Shown here piece after piece: positions 49,164 through 56,689 of a stretch of DNA of 64,000 bases. A model generated the notes under the pieces. It did not search any database and had not been told where the DNA came from. It worked only from the letters and a program-made list of their open reading frames with translations. Every line of letters begins with the position of its first letter. Position 1 is the first letter of the stretch. The position numbers and the translations under genes were made by a program. Where the stretch lies: contig NZ_CP032819.1 in assembly GCF_003991565.1 (NCBI RefSeq), positions 2,170,001-2,234,000 of the forward strand. The letters run 5' to 3'. This stretch comes from Butyricimonas faecalis (lineage in GTDB: Bacteria > Bacteroidota > Bacteroidia > Bacteroidales > Marinifilaceae).

Positions 49164-49195
49164 TTTGTCCCGTATTATTTGTTTTACTAAATTTG
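49164..49195 (+). promoter_or_regulatory. Consensus promoter of the nucleoside phosphorylase
   Basis: Exact TTTG (49,164-49,167), 20-bp spacer, exact TAAATTTG (49,188-49,195): the best full match to the Bacteroidetes consensus in the window. Start near 49,202 supports the ATG at 49,219 over one at 49,165. Confidence 0.8.
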
Positions 49196-49218
49196 GTTGC
49201 TTAAAAAGTAAACAGCAT

Positions 49219-50097
49219 ATGGAACCTATAAAATCATCAGAATTAATCACGAACGATGACGGAAGTGTTTTTCACCTTCACCTTCACCCCGAAGATCTGG
49301 CAGAACAGGTGATCCTCGTGGGTGATCCTTCCCGAGTAGAAATGATAGCCTCGTATTTCGAGAAGATAGAAATCAGAAAAAGTAACCGGGAATTTTGTAC
49401 CATTACCGGATATTACAAGGGATACCGCCTGTCGGTTATCTCTACGGGAATCGGGCCGGATAACATCGACATCGTGATGAATGAACTGGATGCTTTGGTC
49501 AACATCGACCTACACACGAAAGAGATTAAAGAGCAAAAGAAGACATTAAATATAGTACGAATCGGGACTTCCGGTTCCGTACAGGCAGATGTACCCGTAC
49601 ATTCATTCGTGATCTCGGAGATGAGCCTTGGTATTGACGGGGTATTGCGTTTCTACCGGGACAACGAGATGATATGTGATGCCGCTTTCGAGGAGGCCTT
49701 TATCAAGGAATGCCACTGGGCTCCCTTAGCTGCCCGCCCGTACGCGGTTAAAGCATCCAAGAGACTGGTAGACAAACTACACACGGAAGGCGTTACCGTG
49801 AAAGGCGTCACGCTGACGGCAAACGGATTCTACGGCCCGCAGGGACGAGTGCTTCGGTTACCGATCGAAATGCCTACGGTGAATGACGAAATTGCCCGTT
49901 TTAGGTTTGGAGATTACAAAATCATCAATTACGAGATGGAAAGTGCCGCCATTGCCGGCTTGGCCGCCCTCATGGGACATCAGGCGACCACCATTTGCCT
50001 GATCATTGCCAACCGGGCTAACGGGGATGCCTCGGCCGATTACAAACCGCACATGAAGAAACTTGTTGAATATACATTAAATTCGCTCATACGTTAA
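49219..50097 (+). CDS. Nucleoside phosphorylase (uridine phosphorylase-like)
   Basis: 292 residues of the PNP/UDP family: 'VILVGDPSRVEMIASYFEKI' (phosphate-binding Gly-Asp), 'STGIGPDNIDIVMNELDALV', 'IGTSGSVQADVP', and 'NYEMESAAIAGLAALMGHQA' with the ribose-binding Met-Glu-Ser. Cleaves a nucleoside to base and ribose-1-phosphate for salvage. Uridine is the likely substrate; purine nucleosides cannot be excluded by eye. The DUF4293 gene follows after 13 bp. Confidence 0.88.
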   Translation: MEPIKSSELITNDDGSVFHLHLHPEDLAEQVILVGDPSRVEMIASYFEKIEIRKSNREFCTITGYYKGYRLSVISTGIGPDNIDIVMNELDALVNIDLHTKEIKEQKKTLNIVRIGTSGSVQADVPVHSFVISEMSLGIDGVLRFYRDNEMICDAAFEEAFIKECHWAPLAARPYAVKASKRLVDKLHTEGVTVKGVTLTANGFYGPQGRVLRLPIEMPTVNDEIARFRFGDYKIINYEMESAAIAGLAALMGHQATTICLIIANRANGDASADYKPHMKKLVEYTLNSLIR

Positions 50098-50110
50098 TCA
50101 CTTATTAATT

Positions 50111-50572
50111 ATGATTCAAAGGATTCAAACTATTTACTTGCTCGTGGTAGCAATCATCATGACGATCCCGTTGTATATACCGATTGCTCAATTATTTATC
50201 CCGAATGATGCAAGCTATAACTTTTTTACTTACGGAGTGGTTCTCATTGGAGAAAACAGCGTGTTACAAGCTCACTACTGGGCCTTGTTGATCATGAATA
50301 TCTTCACGATCGGGGTTCCCCTGGTGAACATTTTCCTATTCAAGAAACGTTTCCTTCAGTTGCGCTTATGTATCGTGGAAATCATCCTATTGATCGGTGC
50401 CATGATCTTGATGTGGTATCACATCCATCAATTCGCAAATAAAATGAACGCCGAGATTCTTTATAAATTCAGCCTTATATTGCCCGTGATCTGTATCATT
50501 TTCATGTACCTAGCCATGAGGGGAATTTTTAAAGACATCAAACTACTCAAGTCTCTTGACAGGATTCGATAA
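50111..50572 (+). CDS. DUF4293 family membrane protein
   Basis: 153 residues with four membrane helices (about 5-27, 57-78, 85-105, 118-138). The opening 'MIQRIQTIYLLVVAIIMTIP' is the family signature. Inner membrane protein of unknown function, Bacteroidetes-specific as far as I know. Same strand as its neighbours with short gaps. Confidence 0.82.
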   Translation: MIQRIQTIYLLVVAIIMTIPLYIPIAQLFIPNDASYNFFTYGVVLIGENSVLQAHYWALLIMNIFTIGVPLVNIFLFKKRFLQLRLCIVEIILLIGAMILMWYHIHQFANKMNAEILYKFSLILPVICIIFMYLAMRGIFKDIKLLKSLDRIR

Positions 50573-50604
50573 TTATCAAAATAATCATAAACCAATAACT
50601 AAAA

Positions 50605-52302
50605 ATGAAAAAAGTACATTTACTGGTTACACTAGCGTTAGTTTGCTGCACCACGTACACGATGGCCTGCACGAACTTTTTATTCACGAAAGGAGCAACG
50701 AAAGACGGGTCGACAATGGTTACTTATTCCGCCGACTCTCACGTCCTGTATGGAGAATTGTATCACTGGCCAGCGCAGGATTGGCCTGCCGGAAGTATGC
50801 TCGATGTTTACGAGTGGGACACCGGTAAATTCATGGGCAAAATTCCACAAGTAGCCCACACCTACAACGTGGTAGGAAATATGAACGAGCATCAGCTTGC
50901 TATTGCTGAAACTACGTTCGGGGGACGCAAAGAACTGGAATCACAAACCGGGGCTATTATCGATTACGGTAGCGCAATATACATTACATTACAACGTGCA
51001 AAAAATGCTCGTGAAGCAATCGTGGTGATGACCGACTTGATTGAGAAATACGGATGGGCAAGTAGTGGAGAATCTATCTCTATCATCGATCCGAACGAAG
51101 TATGGATTATTGAAATCATCGGTAAAGGTGAAGGAGAAAAAGGAGCTGTTTGGGTGGCTCGCATGGTTCCGGACGGGTATGTTTCCGCTCATGCAAACCA
51201 AGCTCGCATCACGACTTTCCCGTTAGAAGGCAAAACTTCTATCTCTTCCAGCAAAATGAACAAGATTTACGATCCGAATATCACGACTGTATATTCCAAG
51301 GATGTGATCTCTTTCGCGAAAGAGAAAGGATTCTATCCCCAAGACGGGAAAAATAAAGATTTCAGTTTCTCAGACACTTACGCTCCTGTGGATTTCAGCG
51401 GGGCTCGTGCCTGCGAAATCCGTGTTTGGGCGTTCTTCAATGCCGTGAATCCGGACATGGCTCAATACTGGGATTATGCCACGGGAAGAAATATCCAACG
51501 GGATAGCAAAGGTTACGCAACTAACCGTATGCCGTTATGGATTAAACCCAGCGAGAAAGTAGACGTGCTGCAAGTGATGGATTTTATGCGCGATCACTTG
51601 GAAGGAACCGAACTGGATATGAGCAAGGATATGGGTGCCGGTCCGTACGAATGTCCTTACAGATGGCGTCCGATGAGTTTCAAGGTGGACGGAAAGGAAT
51701 ATGTTCATGAAAGAGCAACAGCTACCCAGCAAACCGGATTCACATTTGTAGCACAATGTAGAAACTGGTTACCCGATGAAATCGGTGGAATCCTTTGGTT
51801 TGGCGTGGACGATGCGGCCAGTTCCGTGTATTTCCCGATGTATTCGGCATCCACTGAAGTACCTTTTGCTTTCGCAGTTGGCAACGGTAGCATGATGGAA
51901 TTCACCAATAAAGCAGCCTTCTGGGTATTCAATCAAGTAACGAATTTCGCGTACACCCGCTATAACTTAATTCACCCGGAAATCCGGGCAAAACAAGTTG
52001 CCCTGGAAAAGCAATACGTGGATTTCGTTCAAATGATTGATGCCGGAGCAAAAGAGATGTTGGCTCAAAACAAAGAGGCAGCAATTAAATTTATCACGGA
52101 CTTCTCTTGCCGTACGGGAAATCATCTGGTGGATACGTGGAGAGATTTCTACGGTTACCTGTTCTGCAAATTCATGGACGGTAACGTGAAGACCGCTATC
52201 CCGGGAGAGAAAAATCCGAAAGTAGAGCAACCTGCTTTACCGGAATGGTATCTCCGGATGATCATCGAACAGACGGGTAAAAAATTAGAAGTCGTGGAAT
52301 AA
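50605..52302 (+). CDS. C69 family dipeptidase
   Basis: 565 residues. The signal peptide ends at about residue 21, which exposes C22 ('MACTNFLFTKGATKDGSTMV') as the N-terminal nucleophile of this Ntn-hydrolase family. Also seen are 'IDYGSAIYITLQRAKNAREA' and 'ISIIDPNEVWIIEIIGKG'. It would release amino acids from dipeptides in the periplasm or outside the cell. Ends before a repeat-rich spacer and a strong terminator. Confidence 0.92.
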   Translation: MKKVHLLVTLALVCCTTYTMACTNFLFTKGATKDGSTMVTYSADSHVLYGELYHWPAQDWPAGSMLDVYEWDTGKFMGKIPQVAHTYNVVGNMNEHQLAIAETTFGGRKELESQTGAIIDYGSAIYITLQRAKNAREAIVVMTDLIEKYGWASSGESISIIDPNEVWIIEIIGKGEGEKGAVWVARMVPDGYVSAHANQARITTFPLEGKTSISSSKMNKIYDPNITTVYSKDVISFAKEKGFYPQDGKNKDFSFSDTYAPVDFSGARACEIRVWAFFNAVNPDMAQYWDYATGRNIQRDSKGYATNRMPLWIKPSEKVDVLQVMDFMRDHLEGTELDMSKDMGAGPYECPYRWRPMSFKVDGKEYVHERATATQQTGFTFVAQCRNWLPDEIGGILWFGVDDAASSVYFPMYSASTEVPFAFAVGNGSMMEFTNKAAFWVFNQVTNFAYTRYNLIHPEIRAKQVALEKQYVDFVQMIDAGAKEMLAQNKEAAIKFITDFSCRTGNHLVDTWRDFYGYLFCKFMDGNVKTAIPGEKNPKVEQPALPEWYLRMIIEQTGKKLEVVE

Positions 52303-52324
52303 TCACGATTCCTAATTTCTGTTA

Positions 52325-52410
52325 CAAGTTACAGGTTGAGCTTACAGCTCTATAAGTTACAAGTTATTACCGCTGTAACAATAAATCATGAAGTTGCAAC
52401 CTGTAACTTG
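52325..52410. repeat. Dispersed palindromic repeat, copy 2
   Basis: CAAGTTACAGGTTG (52,325-52,338) and CAACCTGTAACTTG (52,397-52,410) form an exact 14-bp inverted repeat. It shares GCAACCTGTAACTT with the copy at 49,067-49,122. In the spacer after the dipeptidase gene. Confidence 0.85.
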
Positions 52411-52422
52411 CAAACTTGCAAC

Positions 52423-52460
52423 AAATAAATATTCCGATGCTTGCATCGGAATATTTATTT
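52423..52460 (+). terminator. Strong terminator after the dipeptidase gene
   Basis: Perfect 18-bp stem (52,423-52,440 and 52,443-52,460) with core ATTCCGATGC/GCATCGGAAT, then TTATTTTTATA. It overlaps the promoter of rplS. Confidence 0.92.
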
Positions 52461-52471
52461 TTATACCTTTG
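52440..52471 (+). promoter_or_regulatory. rplS promoter embedded in the upstream terminator
   Basis: CTTG (52,440-52,443), 20-bp spacer, exact TACCTTTG (52,464-52,471). The -33 box is the tip of the terminator hairpin. The resulting leader (~84 nt) contains a small hairpin AGTCT/AGACT and might be regulatory. Confidence 0.6.
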
Positions 52472-52561
52472 CCACTCGATTTTGAAACGTACGTAGTCTC
52501 TTACATTAAAGACTGAAGTCGTAATACTGCGTTCGATAATAAACTTTTTAAAATAAAGAAA

Positions 52562-52915
52562 ATGGACTTAATTAAAATCGCGGAACAGGCTTTTGCTCAA
52601 GAAAACGCTGTAGAAATTCCTTCATTCAACACGGGTGATACCATTAGCGTACACTACAAAATTAAAGAAGGAAATAAAGAACGTATTCAGATTTTCAAAG
52701 GTATTGTTATCCAAATCAAGGGAACGGGAACGACCAAAACCTTTACGGTTAGAAAGATGTCTGGTAACGTTGGAGTAGAACGTATCATTCCTTTCAATTC
52801 TCCTTATATTCATGCTATCGAGGTGAACAAGAAAGGTGTTGTTCGTAGATCCAGAATTTTCTACTTCCGTGAACTTACCGGAAAGAAAGCAAAAATTAAA
52901 GAGAAGAAATTTTAA
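52562..52915 (+). CDS. rplS: 50S ribosomal protein L19
   Basis: 117 residues, usual L19 length. 'FNTGDTISVHYKIKEGNKER' and 'GNVGVERIIPFNSPYIHAIE' followed by 'KGVVRRSRIFYFRELTGKKA' are diagnostic. Sits at the 30S/50S interface. Single-gene unit with its own promoter and terminator. Confidence 0.97.
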   Translation: MDLIKIAEQAFAQENAVEIPSFNTGDTISVHYKIKEGNKERIQIFKGIVIQIKGTGTTKTFTVRKMSGNVGVERIIPFNSPYIHAIEVNKKGVVRRSRIFYFRELTGKKAKIKEKKF

Positions 52916-52931
52916 TTTAAGCTTTAGCCAT

Positions 52932-52966
52932 ATAAAAAAGCCTCGTTTGACACGAGGCTTTTTTAT
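52932..52966 (+). terminator. Intrinsic terminator of rplS
   Basis: 15-bp stem with AAAAAAGCCTCGT / ACGAGGCTTTTTT (52,932-52,946 and 52,952-52,966), loop TTGAC, U-rich right arm. Confidence 0.95.
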
Positions 52967-53036
52967 TTACCAAAATATCTTCGCTGAAACGTAACAATTT
53001 AATCCCCAAATTCATATTATTCATCTAAGAAAATCC

Positions 53037-53044
53037 TAACTTTG
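53037..53044 (+). promoter_or_regulatory. Promoter -7 box TAACTTTG for the phosphohexomutase
   Basis: Exact TAnnTTTG match 28 bp before the ATG at 53,072. No clear -33 box. Confidence 0.55.
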
Positions 53045-53071
53045 CAAGAAAGTAAATAATAATGAACGCTT

Positions 53072-54814
53072 ATGGAAAATAATGACATCATAAAAATAGC
53101 CAGGAACAAAGCTGAGAAATGGCTGGACAAGGCGTATGACGAAAAAACACGTGCCGAAGCAAAACGCATGTTGGAAAACACGGACACGACAGAATTAGTC
53201 GAATCGTTTTACAACGATCTGGAATTCGGGACTGGAGGTTTACGGGGCATCATGGGCGTGGGAACCAACCGGATGAATATTTACACGGTAGGAGCTGCTA
53301 CTCAAGGTTTTTCAAACTACATCAACAAGATGTTTCCGAATGAAAAGAAAGCCGTATGTATCGGTCATGACTGCCGCCATAACTCCCGACTCTTTTCAGA
53401 AACGGCCGCCAATATTTTCTCGGCCAACGGGATACATGTTTACCTGTTCGAGGATTTGCGCCCCACGCCTGAAATGTCATTTGCCATCCGGGAGTTAGGT
53501 TGTAAAGGGGGTGTCATTCTTACCGCTTCACACAACCCAAAAGAGTACAACGGGTACAAGGCTTACTGGGACGATGGATCACAGCTCGTTCCCCCGCATG
53601 ATAAGAACGTGATCGAAGAAGTAAAAAAGGTTCAAGTTTCGGACATTAAATTCGAGGGAGTACCGAAGATGATCACCGTTTTAGGAACAGATTTTGATAA
53701 AAAGTACTTGGATAAAGTGAAAACATTAAGTCTTTCACCGGAAGCCATACAAAAAGAACACGACTTAAAAATCGTCTTTACCCCACTACACGGAACCACT
53801 TACGAACTTGTTCCTGCCTCTTTGCGTAACTGGGGATTCACGAACATCCACACCGTACCGGAACAAAGTATTCCGGATGGAGATTTCCCAACCGTGGCAT
53901 CCGCTAACCCGGAGGAACCGGCAGCGTTCAAGATGGCCTTGGATTTAGCTCGCAAAATCGATGCTGATCTGGCTATGGCTTGTGACCCAGACGGAGATCG
54001 TATCGGTATTGCCGTAAAAAATGATGCGGGGGAATGGACCCTATTGAATGGTAACCAAACCAATATTATTTTCACGGAATACATCATTCGCAGGAAAAAA
54101 GAACTAAACCAGTTGAAAGGCGGGGAATATACGGTAAAAACCATTGTCACAACCGAATTGATTAAAGATATCGCGGAGAAGAATCATATCATTTGTTATG
54201 ACGTGTACACCGGATTCAAGTGGATTGCCGACGTTATCCGCAAGGAAGGCGGGGAGAAATTCATCGGCGGCGGAGAAGAATCCTTCGGTTATATGCCAGG
54301 AGCATTCACCCGTGACAAAGACGGAGTTTCCGCCACGTCATTAATGGCTGAAATCGCCGCTTGGGTAAAGATGCAAAATAAAACATTGTACTCTTTCCTC
54401 AAGGAAATTTATGCCAAATACGGATTCTCACAAGAGAGAATGATTTACATCGTGCGTAAAGGTTTAAGCGGAGCGCAAGAGATCAAAGCCATGATGGAAG
54501 AATTCCGCCACAATACCCCGAAAGAGATCAACCATAGCCCGGTTGTGTTGAAGAAAGACTACCTTTCTCTGGAAGCGACCAACCTGCAAACGGGAGAAAA
54601 AACGCACCTCAATTTCGAGACGAAAAGCGATGTATTACAATTCTTCCTGGCTGACGGCAGCAAGATTTCCGTTCGTCCTTCCGGTACTGAACCCAAGATC
54701 AAATTCTACTTTGAAGCACGGGCACAAATGAAAGACGTGAATGAATACGAGCGGGCACAACAGGAAGCGAATGCTCGTATTGATGCTATTATCAAAGATT
54801 TAAAACTTCAATAA
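53072..54814 (+). CDS. Phospho-sugar mutase (phosphoglucomutase/phosphomannomutase)
   Basis: 580 residues, the long form. 'TASHNPKEYNGYK' with the phosphoserine at S153, metal-binding 'CDPDGDRIG', sugar-binding 'GGGEESFGYMPGAFTRDKDG', and the C-terminal phosphate site 'RPSGTEPKIKFYFEA'. Interconverts hexose 1- and 6-phosphates for glycolysis and polysaccharide synthesis; glucose versus mannose cannot be settled by eye. Confidence 0.93.
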   Translation: MENNDIIKIARNKAEKWLDKAYDEKTRAEAKRMLENTDTTELVESFYNDLEFGTGGLRGIMGVGTNRMNIYTVGAATQGFSNYINKMFPNEKKAVCIGHDCRHNSRLFSETAANIFSANGIHVYLFEDLRPTPEMSFAIRELGCKGGVILTASHNPKEYNGYKAYWDDGSQLVPPHDKNVIEEVKKVQVSDIKFEGVPKMITVLGTDFDKKYLDKVKTLSLSPEAIQKEHDLKIVFTPLHGTTYELVPASLRNWGFTNIHTVPEQSIPDGDFPTVASANPEEPAAFKMALDLARKIDADLAMACDPDGDRIGIAVKNDAGEWTLLNGNQTNIIFTEYIIRRKKELNQLKGGEYTVKTIVTTELIKDIAEKNHIICYDVYTGFKWIADVIRKEGGEKFIGGGEESFGYMPGAFTRDKDGVSATSLMAEIAAWVKMQNKTLYSFLKEIYAKYGFSQERMIYIVRKGLSGAQEIKAMMEEFRHNTPKEINHSPVVLKKDYLSLEATNLQTGEKTHLNFETKSDVLQFFLADGSKISVRPSGTEPKIKFYFEARAQMKDVNEYERAQQEANARIDAIIKDLKLQ

Positions 54815-54819
54815 AGAAA

Positions 54820-54940
54820 CAGACTACCCCCTCCGATGCCTCTTCCCACAGTGGGAGAGCCAAACGCAAGAAGGCACTACAATGTAACAGTGCAGTAATA
54901 TCCTCCCCCTGTGCAAGGGGGAGTTAGAGGGGGTAGGCTG
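54820..54940. mobile_element. MITE-like palindromic repeat, 121 bp
   Basis: Terminal inverted repeats of 14 bp with one mismatch (54,820-54,833 and 54,927-54,940; core CTACCCCCTC / GAGGGGGTAG). Two internal hairpins: CTCTTCCCA...TGGGAGAG near 54,838-54,857 and CTCCCCCT...AGGGGGAG near 54,903-54,923. No coding capacity. GC-rich in an AT-rich spacer, so it looks like a mobile, possibly transcribed, repeat. I see no clear target-site duplication. Confidence 0.7.
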
Positions 54941-55082
54941 TTGATTCAGGGGCTCCATTTCCAATCCAATAGCCAATTTCATTCTAGCCTACAAAAAAGT
55001 TTTCCTACATAACGACAATTTATTCTTGAAAATCATGATAATATTTGCACAAGCGCTAGAATTTACCTATATTTACAACGAT

Positions 55083-55095
55083 GTACTAAAATAAA
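55083..55095 (+). repeat. 13-bp repeat before the FN3 gene, copy 1
   Basis: GTACTAAAATAAA, followed by TCCT, ends 18 bp before the ATG at 55,114. The same 13-mer, followed by CCT, occurs at 55,627-55,639 before the permease gene. Confidence 0.75.
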
Positions 55096-55113
55096 TCCTT
55101 AAAGAATAAAGTT

Positions 55114-55479
55114 ATGAAAGCATTTGTGTTTATCTGTCTAAGTTTAATAATTGCAACAATTGCTGTTGCTAGTGTAGTTCTTAATCCTCCTAGTCCACCA
55201 AGAAATCTTAAGGTCGAAAAAATAGCATCTACTTCATGTACGATATCATACCAAGCCCCGGAGGATGACGGCGGGACTCCTATATTATCCTATGAAATTG
55301 AATGTTTCGATAACAATTCTTTTAGGTGGAAGAGCAAAGGAGTATCTCATGGACTTACTCATGACATTGTTGGCATGACGCCTGGGAGTCAAGCTCTAAT
55401 CCGTGTTACAGCCTCTAATAGAGTGGGGAAAAGTGCCCCTGTAGTAACAGAAAAAGAAATAACGTTTCCTAGGGAATAA
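55114..55479 (+). CDS. Small exported fibronectin type III protein
   Basis: 121 residues: signal peptide (about 1-20) and a single FN3 domain (about 26-118: 'PPSPPRNLKVEKIASTSCTI', 'YQAPEDDGGTPILSYEIECF', 'TPGSQALIRVTASNRVGKSA'). No lipobox and no visible anchor or sorting signal, so periplasmic or secreted. A lone FN3 domain is unusual. It shares an upstream 13-mer with the next gene, hinting at common control. Function unknown. Confidence 0.75.
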   Translation: MKAFVFICLSLIIATIAVASVVLNPPSPPRNLKVEKIASTSCTISYQAPEDDGGTPILSYEIECFDNNSFRWKSKGVSHGLTHDIVGMTPGSQALIRVTASNRVGKSAPVVTEKEITFPRE

Positions 55480-55626
55480 ATAGTAAACTAAAAAAACTAT
55501 ACAATTATTATTTCTGATGAGAAATAATAATTTATACCTAATCAATATCCGAGGAGAGGATTTTTTTCCTCTTCTCATTTTTTTAATTTTCTCATTACAA
55601 TGTAATATTTACTCTTTTACCCTATC

Positions 55627-55639
55627 GTACTAAAATAAA
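55627..55639 (+). repeat. 13-bp repeat before the permease gene, copy 2
   Basis: GTACTAAAATAAA, nine bases before the ATG at 55,649. Identical to 55,083-55,095. Confidence 0.75.
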
Positions 55640-55648
55640 CCTGCAAAC

Positions 55649-56689
55649 ATGAAAATAACAAATCTAAAAACAGCTATAATTTACGAAAGTAAGCTGACAA
55701 GAAGAAATTGGCTATTCTACCTCTTCATTGTTGGGGGAATGTATATATTAGGTACTCTTATCCCGGGTGTTTTTATCCTAGGTATTGGGTGGATTTCGTG
55801 GCAAGATATAGCATTAACCTCTTCCCTGCCTCTACGCGGAATCTATTTTCTAAGCTTGTTTCAATCTCTCATTATTACTTTCCTTGTTTGTGACATTCAA
55901 AGGAATCGGAAAAAAGCGGAAACCAGGGAAGTTCTCTTGACACGACCTATCAGCAACGGACAAACCCTTCTCGGGGAGGCTATAGGCATTCTTATCCCAT
56001 TTCTCACGATCGACATTATTTTCATGACCATATCCATGATTATCAATATATTCATCCCGAATTCCCCCGTCAGTTTATGGATAAACCTTTTCTATCTTTT
56101 CACCTATACGGTTCCCACGCTAATTTTCATCACCAGCCTATCCATACTTGCCAACAAGCTGGTTAAACACCCCATATTCAGTTGGTTGATTCTAATGGCT
56201 TTTCTCTATCTCGAATATAATTACGCCGCAACAGCTTTTTACGGCATACTGGACTTTCAAGGGCGCTTGCTCCCCAACTCTTTTTCCACCTTGATAGGAT
56301 TCATGGACCTATCCAGTTTCCTACTTCACCGGGGTGTTTTCTTGCTATTGGGAATTAGTTTTCTCTACTTTAGCGTTTTACTCATGAAGAGGCTTCCCGG
56401 GATCGCCGGGCGACAGCGTTATTTAGCCGTGCTAGCCATGTTGTTTTTAGCATTTTCCCTGTGCCTCGGTTTCATCTACATTGAAAAATACCAATCCCGC
56501 CTGGAAAATAGAATTACCTGCCGCAAAGCCTTTCTTAAATATACCGAAACACCCAAGACTCGTGTAATTACACATGACATCACGTATCGTCCCGAGGGAA
56601 ACACATTCTCGGCAACAAGCCGGATGCAAATACAAAACCAGAAAAAAAGAAAATGGACCAACTCTTGTTATTCCTTAACCCGGGGCTGA
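55649..56689 (+). CDS. ABC-2-type permease part of a frameshifted fusion gene
   Basis: 346 residues with about seven membrane helices ('NWLFYLFIVGGMYILGTLIP', 'TVPTLIFITSLSILANKLVK'), like the N-terminal half of the Bacteroidetes 'ABC permease/M1 aminopeptidase' proteins. The last ~15 residues after the A-run at 56,642-56,648 look unrelated to the family. The natural continuation lies in another frame (56,653-58,920); one extra A in the run would join them. No ABC ATPase gene is adjacent. Frameshift, slippage or a sequencing error are all possible. Confidence 0.7.
   Translation: MKITNLKTAIIYESKLTRRNWLFYLFIVGGMYILGTLIPGVFILGIGWISWQDIALTSSLPLRGIYFLSLFQSLIITFLVCDIQRNRKKAETREVLLTRPISNGQTLLGEAIGILIPFLTIDIIFMTISMIINIFIPNSPVSLWINLFYLFTYTVPTLIFITSLSILANKLVKHPIFSWLILMAFLYLEYNYAATAFYGILDFQGRLLPNSFSTLIGFMDLSSFLLHRGVFLLLGISFLYFSVLLMKRLPGIAGRQRYLAVLAMLFLAFSLCLGFIYIEKYQSRLENRITCRKAFLKYTETPKTRVITHDITYRPEGNTFSATSRMQIQNQKKRKWTNSCYSLTRG

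Noticed and set aside
56641..56655. Classical -1 ribosomal slippery heptamer at the permease frameshift.
   Set aside because: The zero-frame reading is AAA AAA AGA preceded by G, so the X-XXY-YYZ phasing is wrong; transcription slippage or mutation fits better.
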